Both the position numbers and the translations under genes were made by a program. The notes beneath the pieces were generated by a model. That model saw only the letters and a program-made list of their open reading frames with translations. It was not told the origin of the DNA and searched no databases. DNA of 61,190 bases, taken from positions 1 through 61,190 of the forward strand of contig DUAE01000049.1 in the NCBI GenBank assembly GCA_012960975.1, written 5' to 3'. Positions 50,901-59,546 of this stretch are shown piece by piece. Origin of the DNA: Candidatus Poseidoniales archaeon (GTDB taxonomy: Archaea; Thermoplasmatota; Poseidoniia; Poseidoniales; Thalassarchaeaceae). Position 1 is the stretch's first letter; each line of letters opens with the position of its first letter.

Positions 50901-53900
50901 ATCGACATTTGTTAAATTGGTATTAGGGGACAACCATTCACTATCTTCGAGAGTGAATTCCCACTCCCCTTTGGGGAGAACCATTTGGAATAGTCCGTTC
51001 CCATCAGCTCCAGCTCGCCATGTCACATCATAATCAGAATTTGTAGCAATAACTACTACAGACTCCCAACCACCAAGATTTGCGTTGTAATTATTGCCGA
51101 TTCGATTGATGTTAATAGCACCTGCAATACCATGGCCTGGACGAGCATCGATTGAAATAGCATCCATACCCTCCTCGACAATGAAACGAATTCCATCAAC
51201 TAGTTTGAGATTTTCACCGAGTTGAACTGTTGCATCTACTGCAGACCCTTGAGGGAGAACTACTGAGAAATGTCCTTCCCCATCAGTTTGAACCGAGGTG
51301 CTAAATCCATCCCAATTGAAGTCGACTTGAACATGATCGAGAGTTTTAGATTCATTCAGAGGTGTATCTAGATTTGCATCTTCATTATAGTAAACCGTTC
51401 CAGTTACCAATTGGCTAGTATGGAAGTAATAATCTGCGCTAAAATCATCTGAACCAATCTCAATTTGTTCCCAGAGTTGGTCTTCATTCGAAAATGTGTG
51501 ATTTAGAATCCATGTGCCTTCTGTTAACTCTACATAATACGAACCAGCGTCTGAATCATAAATTGCTTCGACTGGATTACCACTTCCATCTTTCAGGTGG
51601 AAACTGACATTTAGGTCAGCAATTGCTTCATCTACACCGTCTACTGTCTGGAATAACTCGAAGATGCCATCAGAGGTCATAGGAACCGGCATTGGGAATT
51701 CAAATTCTGAAGATTCATTTGCATCAAAGAAGTAATTTTCAGATAATTCGCTGAATCCATCTCCATCAATATCAATTTCTGCTATATATTCACCAGGAAT
51801 AATAGGTCCGAATTCAAATTTGCCATCTTCACTAGGTGTAATCAAACAAGGAGCTTGTCCTGTATCTTCACAATTATCGACAATATCTGCTGCATTCGTG
51901 TCAACATCGCGGAGAATAACTGTTCCATTAACGGCTTCACCATCTGAATTGATTAGGAAGCCAAAGAGAGCTCCGCCGGTAATATCAATCTTAGTGATAT
52001 AATTTACAGCTAATTGAGGTATCGCAAATCCATCATTGATTTCAATCCGGCGATCATCATCGAAGACAATAGTCACATCGTAATTACCAGGGATAGCATC
52101 GACGATGTGGAATGTACCTGGCTCGACCATTTCTCCACCAAAAATTCCTTCACCAGTAAAGATGCCTGATCCATTTATAGTCCCATATGAGTCTAGATCC
52201 ATCGACGTGTTAGTCGAGAATACACCACTTCCAATCAGCGTTGCATGAGTGTACTTTTGCGTGAAAGAAGAAGAACCATTTGCTGTAAATCGACCAGTTG
52301 CATTAACGGTTCCATCCAACAAATATACGCCAGATGAAGTCAAACAAAGGCCAGAGTCTTCAGGCATGGTGTCATTCTCATCACAATCGGAAATTTCGAT
52401 ATCATCGTTAACCGTTCCATCGAGCAAACCTCGCCCGGAGAATTCACCGACACCAGTCAAACTGTGATTATGATAAATGACTTGAGTGAAATTTCCAGTG
52501 AAATCAGTTGCAGTCATTATACTTTGAGAAACTACGGAACCATCGCCAGTGAATGTTACTTCTCCGAGACCATCAAATCTTAGGTTTTCACCCTCGACAG
52601 TCCCAACTGAAGTTGTTAGCACATATGGTTGGAGTTGAATCTCATCCCAAGATGGAGTCAGTTCGATGGTAACATCGGTAACTGAATCCCCATCGAATAA
52701 TTCTGAACCACTCCAAACTAGGCGGCCTGTAGCTTGAGCTGGGTTGACAATTATTGGAGCCTCGATGTGAGCCTCTCCATTACTGTGTCCATCTTCGCCT
52801 GAAATATTAACGATAGTTTCAGACAACCAAGTTGAACCAGAAACATTTGCGAGAATTCCAGTAACTGGATTAATCGATCTTACCCCTGTTGATGAGGCTT
52901 CGAATATATCACCGAAAGTAGATTGAATATCAGAAGTCATGATTTGAGCTCGAGCAGATGCAAGATCCGATTCACCGAAATATGCAGTGACACGAATCTT
53001 ACCTGCTGGTGCTTGGAAACTATATCGACCGTTTTCATCAGCATCAGTGGTTCCAATTGGAATCCAATAAGTTCTGTCATCTCTATCTATGACTTCTCCA
53101 TCAACAGCGATTTCATCGCCACTGAATGCATCACGCTCTATCAAAATACGAGCATTAGGGACTACTCCATGGCCATCTAATTCGACAGTCCCTTCTAGAG
53201 TTGCACCACTATAGTACTTCATTACCTTCACTTGAGTATTTGCAGATCCTATGGTCGGGTTCGAGCAAGTCGAGTCAAGTTTTGTTCCGTTTTCATCTAC
53301 TTCACAACGCTCTGCATCGTACCAATTCGAAAGAACTAGGTCGTTCATCATAGCACCAGGAAGTGGGTAGGCATTTTCGAGGTATGAACCAGGAGCACCA
53401 CTCAAGTAAAAATGAGGCATTGGTGCTTCTGCATCCCCTCCCAATCCTAGAGTCGAAGTGCCGTATCCTACGTATATACGTGCAACCATGGTTTCGAAAA
53501 ATTCTGGCTGGTGTTGATAATCAATATCGACCATGCGAATAATGTCGCTTGCGTCATTTTGACCACTGTATTGATTGCGAATAATATCATTCTCGTACTC
53601 TAGATTGAATTCTTCAACGGTTCGAGGAATTATTGGTCCATCCCCTCTCTGTGTAAGATAAACAGATGAGATGTATGTATCAGTATCTAATCCTGAAAGC
53701 GAAGTAGGGGCATGGAAAATTCCAGTAGTTTGTCCTCGGTGATAGGAATAATCTTCGTAATACTTACCTCCAAGTGGGTATAGTCTGTTATCGACTGCAA
53801 AGTAACGAATATCGTGATTTCGAGTGATCATTTCTCCGAGACTGCCTTCGTAATCTTGTACATCATACTCGATGCTTGTGGTCATGTCATGATACATACC

Positions 53901-56900
53901 ACTGAGTTGGTCATTGTCGAAGGCTTCTAAGAGGAATGCTCTACTAAGAGATAATCTTGCATTTGTACGGTGAAGACCCGTTGAGACGTCATCATAATCT
54001 TTAATCAAATCAGGAGTGTAGAGGTAACCACTAATTTCATAGTATTCAACCTCTAAATCAAATTCTCCTACACTAGAACGAGCCTCGTTGTAAAGAGACA
54101 TCGCCTCCGACTGGTCGGTTGAAAGGTTACCATATTGTTCACCATCTAAGCGAACCATCCACTGGTCTTCTAATTCTAATGTACCATCATCTGCAAGAAT
54201 ACCACCAAAGAGTAGTTCAACATTGTCATCTGTAGCCATTATCGCTAGTGCGCGAGATTCAACCATTGCAGAGTCACCAACTGCAAGACTAATGATTAAG
54301 TTGAATTCTTCAATCTGGGCATCGCTCATGTGTGACAACAGTATATCCTTGAATTCATCAGTGAATCCATGACCATCATTGTATCTACGGTCACCTTGTG
54401 CGAGGGTTGTGATGAATAGAGAAAGTGTATCATCTTGACCCGCAGCGAGTAACATTGCTCCGCTATTTGGGATACCAGACTGGAAGTTATCAGCCACTGT
54501 TGGGTGCTGACCTTGTGCTAAAGCCTGGAAACCATAATCCCACCATGAAACGAAAGCGGGTCGCTCAGAAAATGAAACATCAGAATCTTGTTCAGATAGC
54601 CATTCATAAGCCATATTCCAAGACCCAGAATTGAAACCAGGTCCGAATGTACCCATGTACCAAAGATCCCCGCCTTCTGAGTCGTAATTATTACTGTTTA
54701 GAACTGATAAACCAAGGGCTTCAAGTCGGAAAATATCAGGTGCAATGTCATGAATAGTTTGGTCGACATCAGTTGCTGAATTTTCACCACGTGGGATACC
54801 GGAATCTATTCCGTAAGTCATGTGTTGTGAGGAAATCATCAATATTACCATCAACATTGCTGGTATGCCAGGATTACTCTTACTAGCAGGCCAAATCGAT
54901 CGGAATCGTGTCCGAGGAGTTCCAATACCAGAACGGCGCCATTCCTTAGCGAAGCCAACGAAATTAGCACGTTGCCACATCGACGAGATTCCAATTCCGC
55001 CAACAACAGCCATTGCAGGTGTCGCGTTGAAAATGAAACGGCCCGCTGAGAAAGCCATGTATGTTGCGATGAATACCCAGAGACCGAGGAGCATATCTCC
55101 TTGCTTCTCCTTTCTTGCACCTTTCCATATCATGATAAAAGCAACGCCCATTGAAATTAGGAATACAATGGGTCCATACGAAGCGAAAAGAATACCGCGA
55201 CTTGGTGCTTGTGCCTCACCAATTGTTCCGAAAATCTTGTTCTTAGAGAAGTAAAAACCGCCGGTAAAGAGGATGTCCCAGCCATTGTAAATTTCTGCGT
55301 ATTGTAGAGCATATAGTAAACCTAAAATTCCACCCATTAATAATATTCCACTGCCTAAGACAAGAAGCCAAGGCTTGTCGCGGAATGAACATGTGACCCA
55401 ACCGAGAGCAAGGGTAAATCCAATGATGTAAAACATCGGTTGAAATCCACTAGGGTCGAATAATAGATTCAATCCAGGCCAAGTGTAGAATGGTAATGGA
55501 ATCAAGAAAGTAGTTAGCATCATTTGCAGAGCTGCTGAAGTCAATGGTAGACTGTCACGTCGGCGAATCATATTCAGGAAAATTTGTCCAGCAAAAGCAA
55601 GGAATAGAATTCCAGGCCCGTAAACAAAACCTTTCCAACCAAGTGCAACAGTTGCAAATGATATTCCAGAAAGAGTAGCATTGGCCATCACAGCGGGGCT
55701 ACGTGACCACATTTCTCTAATTCCAGCGAATAAATAGAGCGGGTTTGAACTAGGATTTGAGAAAATCCTCTCGTTCTGAATTTGTTCGACTGCTTTCACC
55801 CAGAAGTAAAATGCCAAAGCGAGGAATAACAGAGCGAAAGCGTCGTGATCGGCCAAACCGAATGTGGAATGACTGATATGACCTGGCATCAAAGCGATTA
55901 GCCAAGCAGCAAATATTCCTGCTTGCTTGCTATGAACACGACTTGCTAATCCAGCTATTGGTAATACGATTAACGCACCAAATATCGCTGGCATAGCGGC
56001 AACGCTCCACCATGCAACCTCTTCTACGGCAATTCCGGTAAGCCAAGAAAGGCCGAGTCCACCGAGTGCTAACGACCACGAGAAAAGTGGTGGTCGAGGA
56101 TTAATGGCACCCATTGGATAAGCTCGATCAGCATCAAAGATGTAGTGGCTGCGTTCTGCGATGATATAATCGACAACACGCTTCATGTACCAAGGGTCAG
56201 AGCCGCCAGTCATATCCCAAAGTCCGGTTCCTGATGCATTCATAGCAGGAAGGACGTTCCATCCTGTTCGAACAGCTAGGCCGACAAATATGGCTGAACC
56301 AACTAAAATTCCATACGAGTGGGCTTGCCACCAGCGGCGAATATCTGATTTCTGTCGCATAGGAGCAATGTCACCAAAGTAACCGCGGGATGCTATCATT
56401 ACCCCGCCAACATTCAACCAGAAAGCCAAGAAGAACCAAGCTATTGTGCTGGTGAAACTATTACCTGAAAGCAATTCAGGGAAACTATTACCTATTTCTT
56501 GTAGATGACCAAAGGTGTACATCATCCAGTTTACTCCTACAAGCGTCCCCAATACATGCCAGCGTTCTGCATGACAGAATGCAAGGAATATGATAACTAA
56601 CGATGTAAATAATGCCCATACAGAACCGAGATAATGATGGTTAGAGAAAACTTGTAAATCATCGATTTGTCCAAGCCAAATCATTGGGATCAAGTTTACA
56701 ACAAAAATTGCACACACAAATGATAAACCTTCAACTCCGAAAACCAGTGGGATATCTGAGAACCAAGAACCTGAGCCGGCTTCTTCGATTCTGCCCCGCA
56801 TTGCCAATGTAAGGAATAATCCCAGAACTATTGCCGCTACCCAGAATCCAAAGAACATCGATCCACTTGCTGCTCGAGCTACATCAATCATCTCTGCTGC

Positions 56901-57377
56901 ATTACCTGCCCAATTACTGTCATCGAATACATGTCGAGCCGAATAAGCAACTGCGAGATGAAAACCGATTACAATTGATAGAAGAATTGATGACTCTTCA
57001 TTCCTATTGCTCGAAATAAGTGCAAAGGTGGAAATACCAATGAATGCGAATGTGAATCCGATTATCGAAGATGTTAGTCCTGCATAAATCGAAACTATTG
57101 AAACGGCTAAAAATCCTAGTGGAACAATTGCTGCTCGATGTTTCGAGATGAATGAATTGCTGAGTGAAATAACAGTAGCGATTCGGCCTAGTGCCGCAGC
57201 AAATGCTGCAGCAATTGGCAGAATCAGGATGTTCATATATCCGTCATTTTCAATATTGCCATTTGCAAGGAAATCAGCTCCGAAGAAAAGTACCAGTAAA
57301 GTCACTAGTACAGCAGGGGCCGCAAGGAGATTTCCGAGTGGAAAATCACTATCCTTTGCATATTTCATTTCGTTCAT
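47940..57377 (-). CDS. aglB: Giant AglB/STT3 oligosaccharyltransferase with ~1750-residue beta-domain extension
   Basis: 3145 residues from ATG 57377; a TTG two codons upstream also fits. Residues 1-870 form a polytopic membrane domain with many helices. It includes GSDPWYMKRVV near 389 (first acidic motif) and HSTFGLADHDAF near 509 (second acidic motif, variant of the DxD/DHH site). The catalytic-family WWDYG signature is at 945-949, followed by a globular domain to about 1380. These match archaeal AglB, which transfers lipid-linked glycan to Asn in NxS/T sequons, and which is normally around 850-1000 residues. From about 1390 onward come many CarboxypepD_reg/CNA-B-like beta modules (ATLEGTVELDGHG, GTVYYNEDANLD, SGTIFWDLNDNN), then CARDB-like domains. 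A final transmembrane helix lies within the last 31 residues. The frame is uninterrupted, so this is one protein. Confidence 0.88.
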   Translation of the reverse strand: MNEMKYAKDSDFPLGNLLAAPAVLVTLLVLFFGADFLANGNIENDGYMNILILPIAAAFAAALGRIATVISLSNSFISKHRAAIVPLGFLAVSIVSIYAGLTSSIIGFTFAFIGISTFALISSNRNEESSILLSIVIGFHLAVAYSARHVFDDSNWAGNAAEMIDVARAASGSMFFGFWVAAIVLGLFLTLAMRGRIEEAGSGSWFSDIPLVFGVEGLSFVCAIFVVNLIPMIWLGQIDDLQVFSNHHYLGSVWALFTSLVIIFLAFCHAERWHVLGTLVGVNWMMYTFGHLQEIGNSFPELLSGNSFTSTIAWFFLAFWLNVGGVMIASRGYFGDIAPMRQKSDIRRWWQAHSYGILVGSAIFVGLAVRTGWNVLPAMNASGTGLWDMTGGSDPWYMKRVVDYIIAERSHYIFDADRAYPMGAINPRPPLFSWSLALGGLGLSWLTGIAVEEVAWWSVAAMPAIFGALIVLPIAGLASRVHSKQAGIFAAWLIALMPGHISHSTFGLADHDAFALLFLALAFYFWVKAVEQIQNERIFSNPSSNPLYLFAGIREMWSRSPAVMANATLSGISFATVALGWKGFVYGPGILFLAFAGQIFLNMIRRRDSLPLTSAALQMMLTTFLIPLPFYTWPGLNLLFDPSGFQPMFYIIGFTLALGWVTCSFRDKPWLLVLGSGILLMGGILGLLYALQYAEIYNGWDILFTGGFYFSKNKIFGTIGEAQAPSRGILFASYGPIVFLISMGVAFIMIWKGARKEKQGDMLLGLWVFIATYMAFSAGRFIFNATPAMAVVGGIGISSMWQRANFVGFAKEWRRSGIGTPRTRFRSIWPASKSNPGIPAMLMVILMISSQHMTYGIDSGIPRGENSATDVDQTIHDIAPDIFRLEALGLSVLNSNNYDSEGGDLWYMGTFGPGFNSGSWNMAYEWLSEQDSDVSFSERPAFVSWWDYGFQALAQGQHPTVADNFQSGIPNSGAMLLAAGQDDTLSLFITTLAQGDRRYNDGHGFTDEFKDILLSHMSDAQIEEFNLIISLAVGDSAMVESRALAIMATDDNVELLFGGILADDGTLELEDQWMVRLDGEQYGNLSTDQSEAMSLYNEARSSVGEFDLEVEYYEISGYLYTPDLIKDYDDVSTGLHRTNARLSLSRAFLLEAFDNDQLSGMYHDMTTSIEYDVQDYEGSLGEMITRNHDIRYFAVDNRLYPLGGKYYEDYSYHRGQTTGIFHAPTSLSGLDTDTYISSVYLTQRGDGPIIPRTVEEFNLEYENDIIRNQYSGQNDASDIIRMVDIDYQHQPEFFETMVARIYVGYGTSTLGLGGDAEAPMPHFYLSGAPGSYLENAYPLPGAMMNDLVLSNWYDAERCEVDENGTKLDSTCSNPTIGSANTQVKVMKYYSGATLEGTVELDGHGVVPNARILIERDAFSGDEIAVDGEVIDRDDRTYWIPIGTTDADENGRYSFQAPAGKIRVTAYFGESDLASARAQIMTSDIQSTFGDIFEASSTGVRSINPVTGILANVSGSTWLSETIVNISGEDGHSNGEAHIEAPIIVNPAQATGRLVWSGSELFDGDSVTDVTIELTPSWDEIQLQPYVLTTSVGTVEGENLRFDGLGEVTFTGDGSVVSQSIMTATDFTGNFTQVIYHNHSLTGVGEFSGRGLLDGTVNDDIEISDCDENDTMPEDSGLCLTSSGVYLLDGTVNATGRFTANGSSSFTQKYTHATLIGSGVFSTNTSMDLDSYGTINGSGIFTGEGIFGGEMVEPGTFHIVDAIPGNYDVTIVFDDDRRIEINDGFAIPQLAVNYITKIDITGGALFGFLINSDGEAVNGTVILRDVDTNAADIVDNCEDTGQAPCLITPSEDGKFEFGPIIPGEYIAEIDIDGDGFSELSENYFFDANESSEFEFPMPVPMTSDGIFELFQTVDGVDEAIADLNVSFHLKDGSGNPVEAIYDSDAGSYYVELTEGTWILNHTFSNEDQLWEQIEIGSDDFSADYYFHTSQLVTGTVYYNEDANLDTPLNESKTLDHVQVDFNWDGFSTSVQTDGEGHFSVVLPQGSAVDATVQLGENLKLVDGIRFIVEEGMDAISIDARPGHGIAGAININRIGNNYNANLGGWESVVVIATNSDYDVTWRAGADGNGLFQMVLPKGEWEFTLEDSEWLSPNTNLTNVDGINNTVEILVYPANTNVEIDFFLDNSDDNNASNGTAVTYNFTIISMMNAGIDYPIQSNGTEWTSVGHAQVPIEPGIYRIEVDISDAIEGDLFGTRIMSGDVFFDIGLDGTVVERAIGFDPEWSVSIAFTNESGGILAEQLVRFTNTESSWILSRITDDNGMINDFIGEGDWVVSTDVESVGISEGLRELISVSANNAELDLEMSTSELAQVSFTLYEDNSASPIGDVRLNLESTDGLGSFSIDNTNSDGTVTTDLVPGNWEVSLDYIDSGKQWLVESMPISVDVGGDNDYNITAQLFVELSGTIFWDLNDNNEANAVEGIVNVTLMIFDSEGVLEANLTTDNNGDWSYYVPAETAWLLNTSYEGFEDVSRAVSVGSSSNNVDIELTAGQVLISGMISYIDETQFSSISDSIVLELIPTEGLIRDHITPEKVLEDGVWNGNWSAMVEPGNWILRASVTDQTLVAMGLVDASVVDGGNLDISLSNGGILTLKTHWLDYDGNSLTLADVVDSELVLDLGLGLEWVGEIDEDGGMSIILPNGRVDLRSEFEVYQMDRNMSYIGGQGIDIHAGQETPDITLTHARTADHSIDVTTLNLTSGDDSYIGSAGNVMVVADDENGFVPVEFIFAVDYLGHESLDSYSVGALVTGSDSADWVVEFHNGSGDWNISTTFDIGLDNSVLFNDLHIRVTPAEQNVSHSFIEGHTISIQFSTQDGFFQSHDVLVRVPQLHGFELSEPMDNVYGISIGESKQIGIKFTNSGNGDERYEFEFDDSELPLSWERTGATSHTIGGFVSSTHTIIVSAPANATGEEDFTIYVSVTDKANGTYEIIEINVRTSEPVLKILDFATSSGDSGQVETGTKVNYLVTVENSGLVDASLVQVNATLCKDIYCAEPTNVSAFAIKDIPAGTSVSYSLVIDLSDIVIGPYYINFDINSSGFNSVEEFPAKNVDVRSPSLDGTTDWIGWLLGAMLLIAAFVLTKTRSRRPNAPF

Positions 57378-57395
57378 TATCAATCACCATTAGGT

Positions 57396-57411
57396 CGAGC
57401 CTATAGGCTCG
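57396..57411. repeat. Perfect 16-bp palindrome upstream of aglB
   Basis: CGAGCCTATAGGCTCG is fully palindromic and ends 18 bp before the aglB ATG. The same element with a one-base shorter centre stands upstream of the beta-helix gene (46608-46622). It is a candidate operator or mRNA leader hairpin. Confidence 0.7.
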
Positions 57412-57451
57412 GCAACGCGGCCAAAATTATTCGTGTTATAGCCTTGCTGGC

Positions 57452-57466
57452 GAGAGAGAAAAAAAC
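57452..57466 (-). terminator. T-rich terminator after purD
   Basis: The minus strand reads TTTTTTTCTCTCTCG, about 30 bp after the purD stop and flanked by a TGGCGA/TCGCCA inverted repeat (6 bp). A pyrimidine/T run of this kind would end the purD transcript ahead of the aglB promoter. Confidence 0.5.
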
Positions 57467-57495
57467 ATTCGCCACAGTAATGCTTCTTCCTTGAC

Positions 57496-58764
57496 TCAAA
57501 GTGCCCGATAAGCAATGTCAAAACGGTAATGCGAACCATCTAATTTGATGCTTTCTATTACTTCATAAGCCGCGTTGACTGCTGAATCCAAATCTGGCGC
57601 AATTCCGGTTGCTGCAAGCACGCGACCACCCGTGGACACAACATATCCTGCCTCAGAAATTCCAGTTCCCGCATGATGGACAAAGGCTTGAATTTGCCCC
57701 TCGTCTAATTTTGTGTCATAGCCAAAAATTTCTCTGCCTATTTTTGATGGGGCAGGATAACCCTCAGATGCAAGTACAATCGTCGCAGCTGAACAATTAT
57801 GAAACTCTACATCAAATTCTGACAAACGACCTTCGGCTGCCGATAACAAAAGTTCACCCAGATCACTGGCAATCAAAGGCACTGTAACCTGAGTCTCTGG
57901 ATCGCCGAATCGGACGTTATATTCAACAACTTTGGGAGCGCTATTTTCATCAATCATCAACCCAACATAGAGGCAACCTCGGTAAGGAATTTTCTGGTTG
58001 CGCAAATAATGATGCATCGGTTCAATAATCTCATCGATAGCCCTCTGCATCACCGCTGAAGTTGCGATTGGCGCTGGAGCATATGCTCCCATTCCACCTG
58101 TATTGGGTCCGGTATCTCCATCACCAACCCGTTTGTGATCTTGGCTTGGTGGTAAACAAACATAACCAGATTCATCCATTATTACCAAAACAGAGGCTTC
58201 TTCACCTGATAAAAATTCTTCAAGAAGAACAAAACCATCGCATTCTATACCGTAGGATAATGCCTCATTAGCCTCTTTTCTGGATTCTGTCACAACAACT
58301 CCTTTACCGCCGGCTAATACATCTCTTTTCACTACCCAAGGTGATGAAAATGTATTCAGCGCTTCTTCGATGCGCTCGGAATTTTCAATCAAAATTAATC
58401 CAGCAGTTGGAATCTTTAATTCTTGCATAATTTTCTTTGCATATAATTTCGAACCTTCCAATTCAGCTCCAGCTGAATGTGGACCAAAACAGGATATACC
58501 AACTTCCCTTAGTCGATCGGCCAGCCCTGCTACGAGTGGCCCCTCAGGGCCAACAATAACGAGATCAACTTCAAGATGTTGAGAAAGAGAGACTAGACCA
58601 TCCACATCTCCCGCCTCAACTTGATGATTAAAGCCCAGTAATGCGGTTCCAGCATTCCCAGGAGCGATGTGTATGACATTGACTGATGGGCTCTCATTCA
58701 ATCCTATTACCAAAGCATGCTCACGTCCGCCGCCACCAACAACCAAGACATTCATGCCCGACAT
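57496..58764 (-). CDS. purD: Phosphoribosylamine-glycine ligase
   Basis: 422 residues, the usual PurD length. NVLVVGGGGREHAL lies at the N-terminus and VVIVGPEGPLVAGLAD-type sequence near 70-90. The ATP-grasp core has VVKRDVLAGGKGVVV, LLEEFLSGEEASVL, and DHKRVGDGDTGPNTGGMGAYAP near 215-235. VVEYNVRFGDPETQ binds metal and substrate. The enzyme makes glycinamide ribonucleotide in purine synthesis. Start ATG 58764 (MSGMNVL) or ATG 58755 are both possible. It follows carS by 58 bp on the same strand. Confidence 0.97.
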   Translation of the reverse strand: MSGMNVLVVGGGGREHALVIGLNESPSVNVIHIAPGNAGTALLGFNHQVEAGDVDGLVSLSQHLEVDLVIVGPEGPLVAGLADRLREVGISCFGPHSAGAELEGSKLYAKKIMQELKIPTAGLILIENSERIEEALNTFSSPWVVKRDVLAGGKGVVVTESRKEANEALSYGIECDGFVLLEEFLSGEEASVLVIMDESGYVCLPPSQDHKRVGDGDTGPNTGGMGAYAPAPIATSAVMQRAIDEIIEPMHHYLRNQKIPYRGCLYVGLMIDENSAPKVVEYNVRFGDPETQVTVPLIASDLGELLLSAAEGRLSEFDVEFHNCSAATIVLASEGYPAPSKIGREIFGYDTKLDEGQIQAFVHHAGTGISEAGYVVSTGGRVLAATGIAPDLDSAVNAAYEVIESIKLDGSHYRFDIAYRAL

Positions 58765-58822
58765 GGCTTAAGGCAGGACATAAAGGAAATAATTAGTTCT
58801 ACTGCGAATTCAGAAATCAAGT

Positions 58823-59452
58823 TCAATATGGTACATTTTTTAGTCCGACTTTATGGCCGAAAATATTGAATGTACGATGAATAATTGGCGTAATAATAAT
58901 CAATCCAATAATAGAATTTTTTAAACTCTCATCGACTATTATTTGATTTGGAAAAAATGCATACGCAAATACAAAAATCAGAATTGCAAATGGTAATGTA
59001 TCTAAAATTGGTGCTTTCGAACTGATGTCACCTTCACGCTTCAAACCCGTCCTACGCTTAACAAACGAACCCAGAGAATCGCCGAACAAGCATCCGAAAC
59101 CAAGGATGAATCCCATCGTAAAAGCAGCTCCCCACTCGCTACCGAACCAAAACCAGTGAGATTCATTTGCAAAAAAGAGTGGGTCGACGAACGGTTTAGC
59201 CTCAAGTCCTTGCTCAAAAAACAAAAAATGAGTCGACATCATCAATAGACCTGAAAAAAATGCTCCACCAAACAATCCATTCCAGGATTTACCATCACCT
59301 AGAATACGATTGCCATCACGCCAGTCCTTACCGCCATCAATAACAAATTTAGGCAGATTAAATTTTTCTGGCAACCACTTCCCGAATAGCATTGCACCAG
59401 TATTTGCCAAATATGCTGGTGCTGCGATTAATAGCATAGTAGCGATATCCAT
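58823..59452 (-). CDS. carS: CDP-archaeol synthase
   Basis: 209 residues from ATG 59452 (MDIATMLLIAAPAYLANTGAMLFG), which fits the family's N-terminus. Longer in-frame starts (59473, 59521) would run into the divergent gene's promoter region. Family stretches are PAYLANTGAMLFG, FVIDGGKDWRDGNRILGDGKSWNGLFGG, the central GCLFGDSLGSFVKRR, and ILDTLPF near residue 155. It is a polytopic membrane enzyme that transfers CMP from CTP to unsaturated archaetidic acid, feeding archaeal polar lipid synthesis. This is strong evidence of an archaeal host. Confidence 0.92.
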   Translation of the reverse strand: MDIATMLLIAAPAYLANTGAMLFGKWLPEKFNLPKFVIDGGKDWRDGNRILGDGKSWNGLFGGAFFSGLLMMSTHFLFFEQGLEAKPFVDPLFFANESHWFWFGSEWGAAFTMGFILGFGCLFGDSLGSFVKRRTGLKREGDISSKAPILDTLPFAILIFVFAYAFFPNQIIVDESLKNSIIGLIIITPIIHRTFNIFGHKVGLKNVPY

Positions 59453-59546
59453 TGGGAGTCCGGCTATAGACATACAAACGCGTGCGAGTTGATTGGGAAC
59501 ATCAACCCTCGCCAACCCCATCGCAAGAATCGAACTCTTAATTGAT

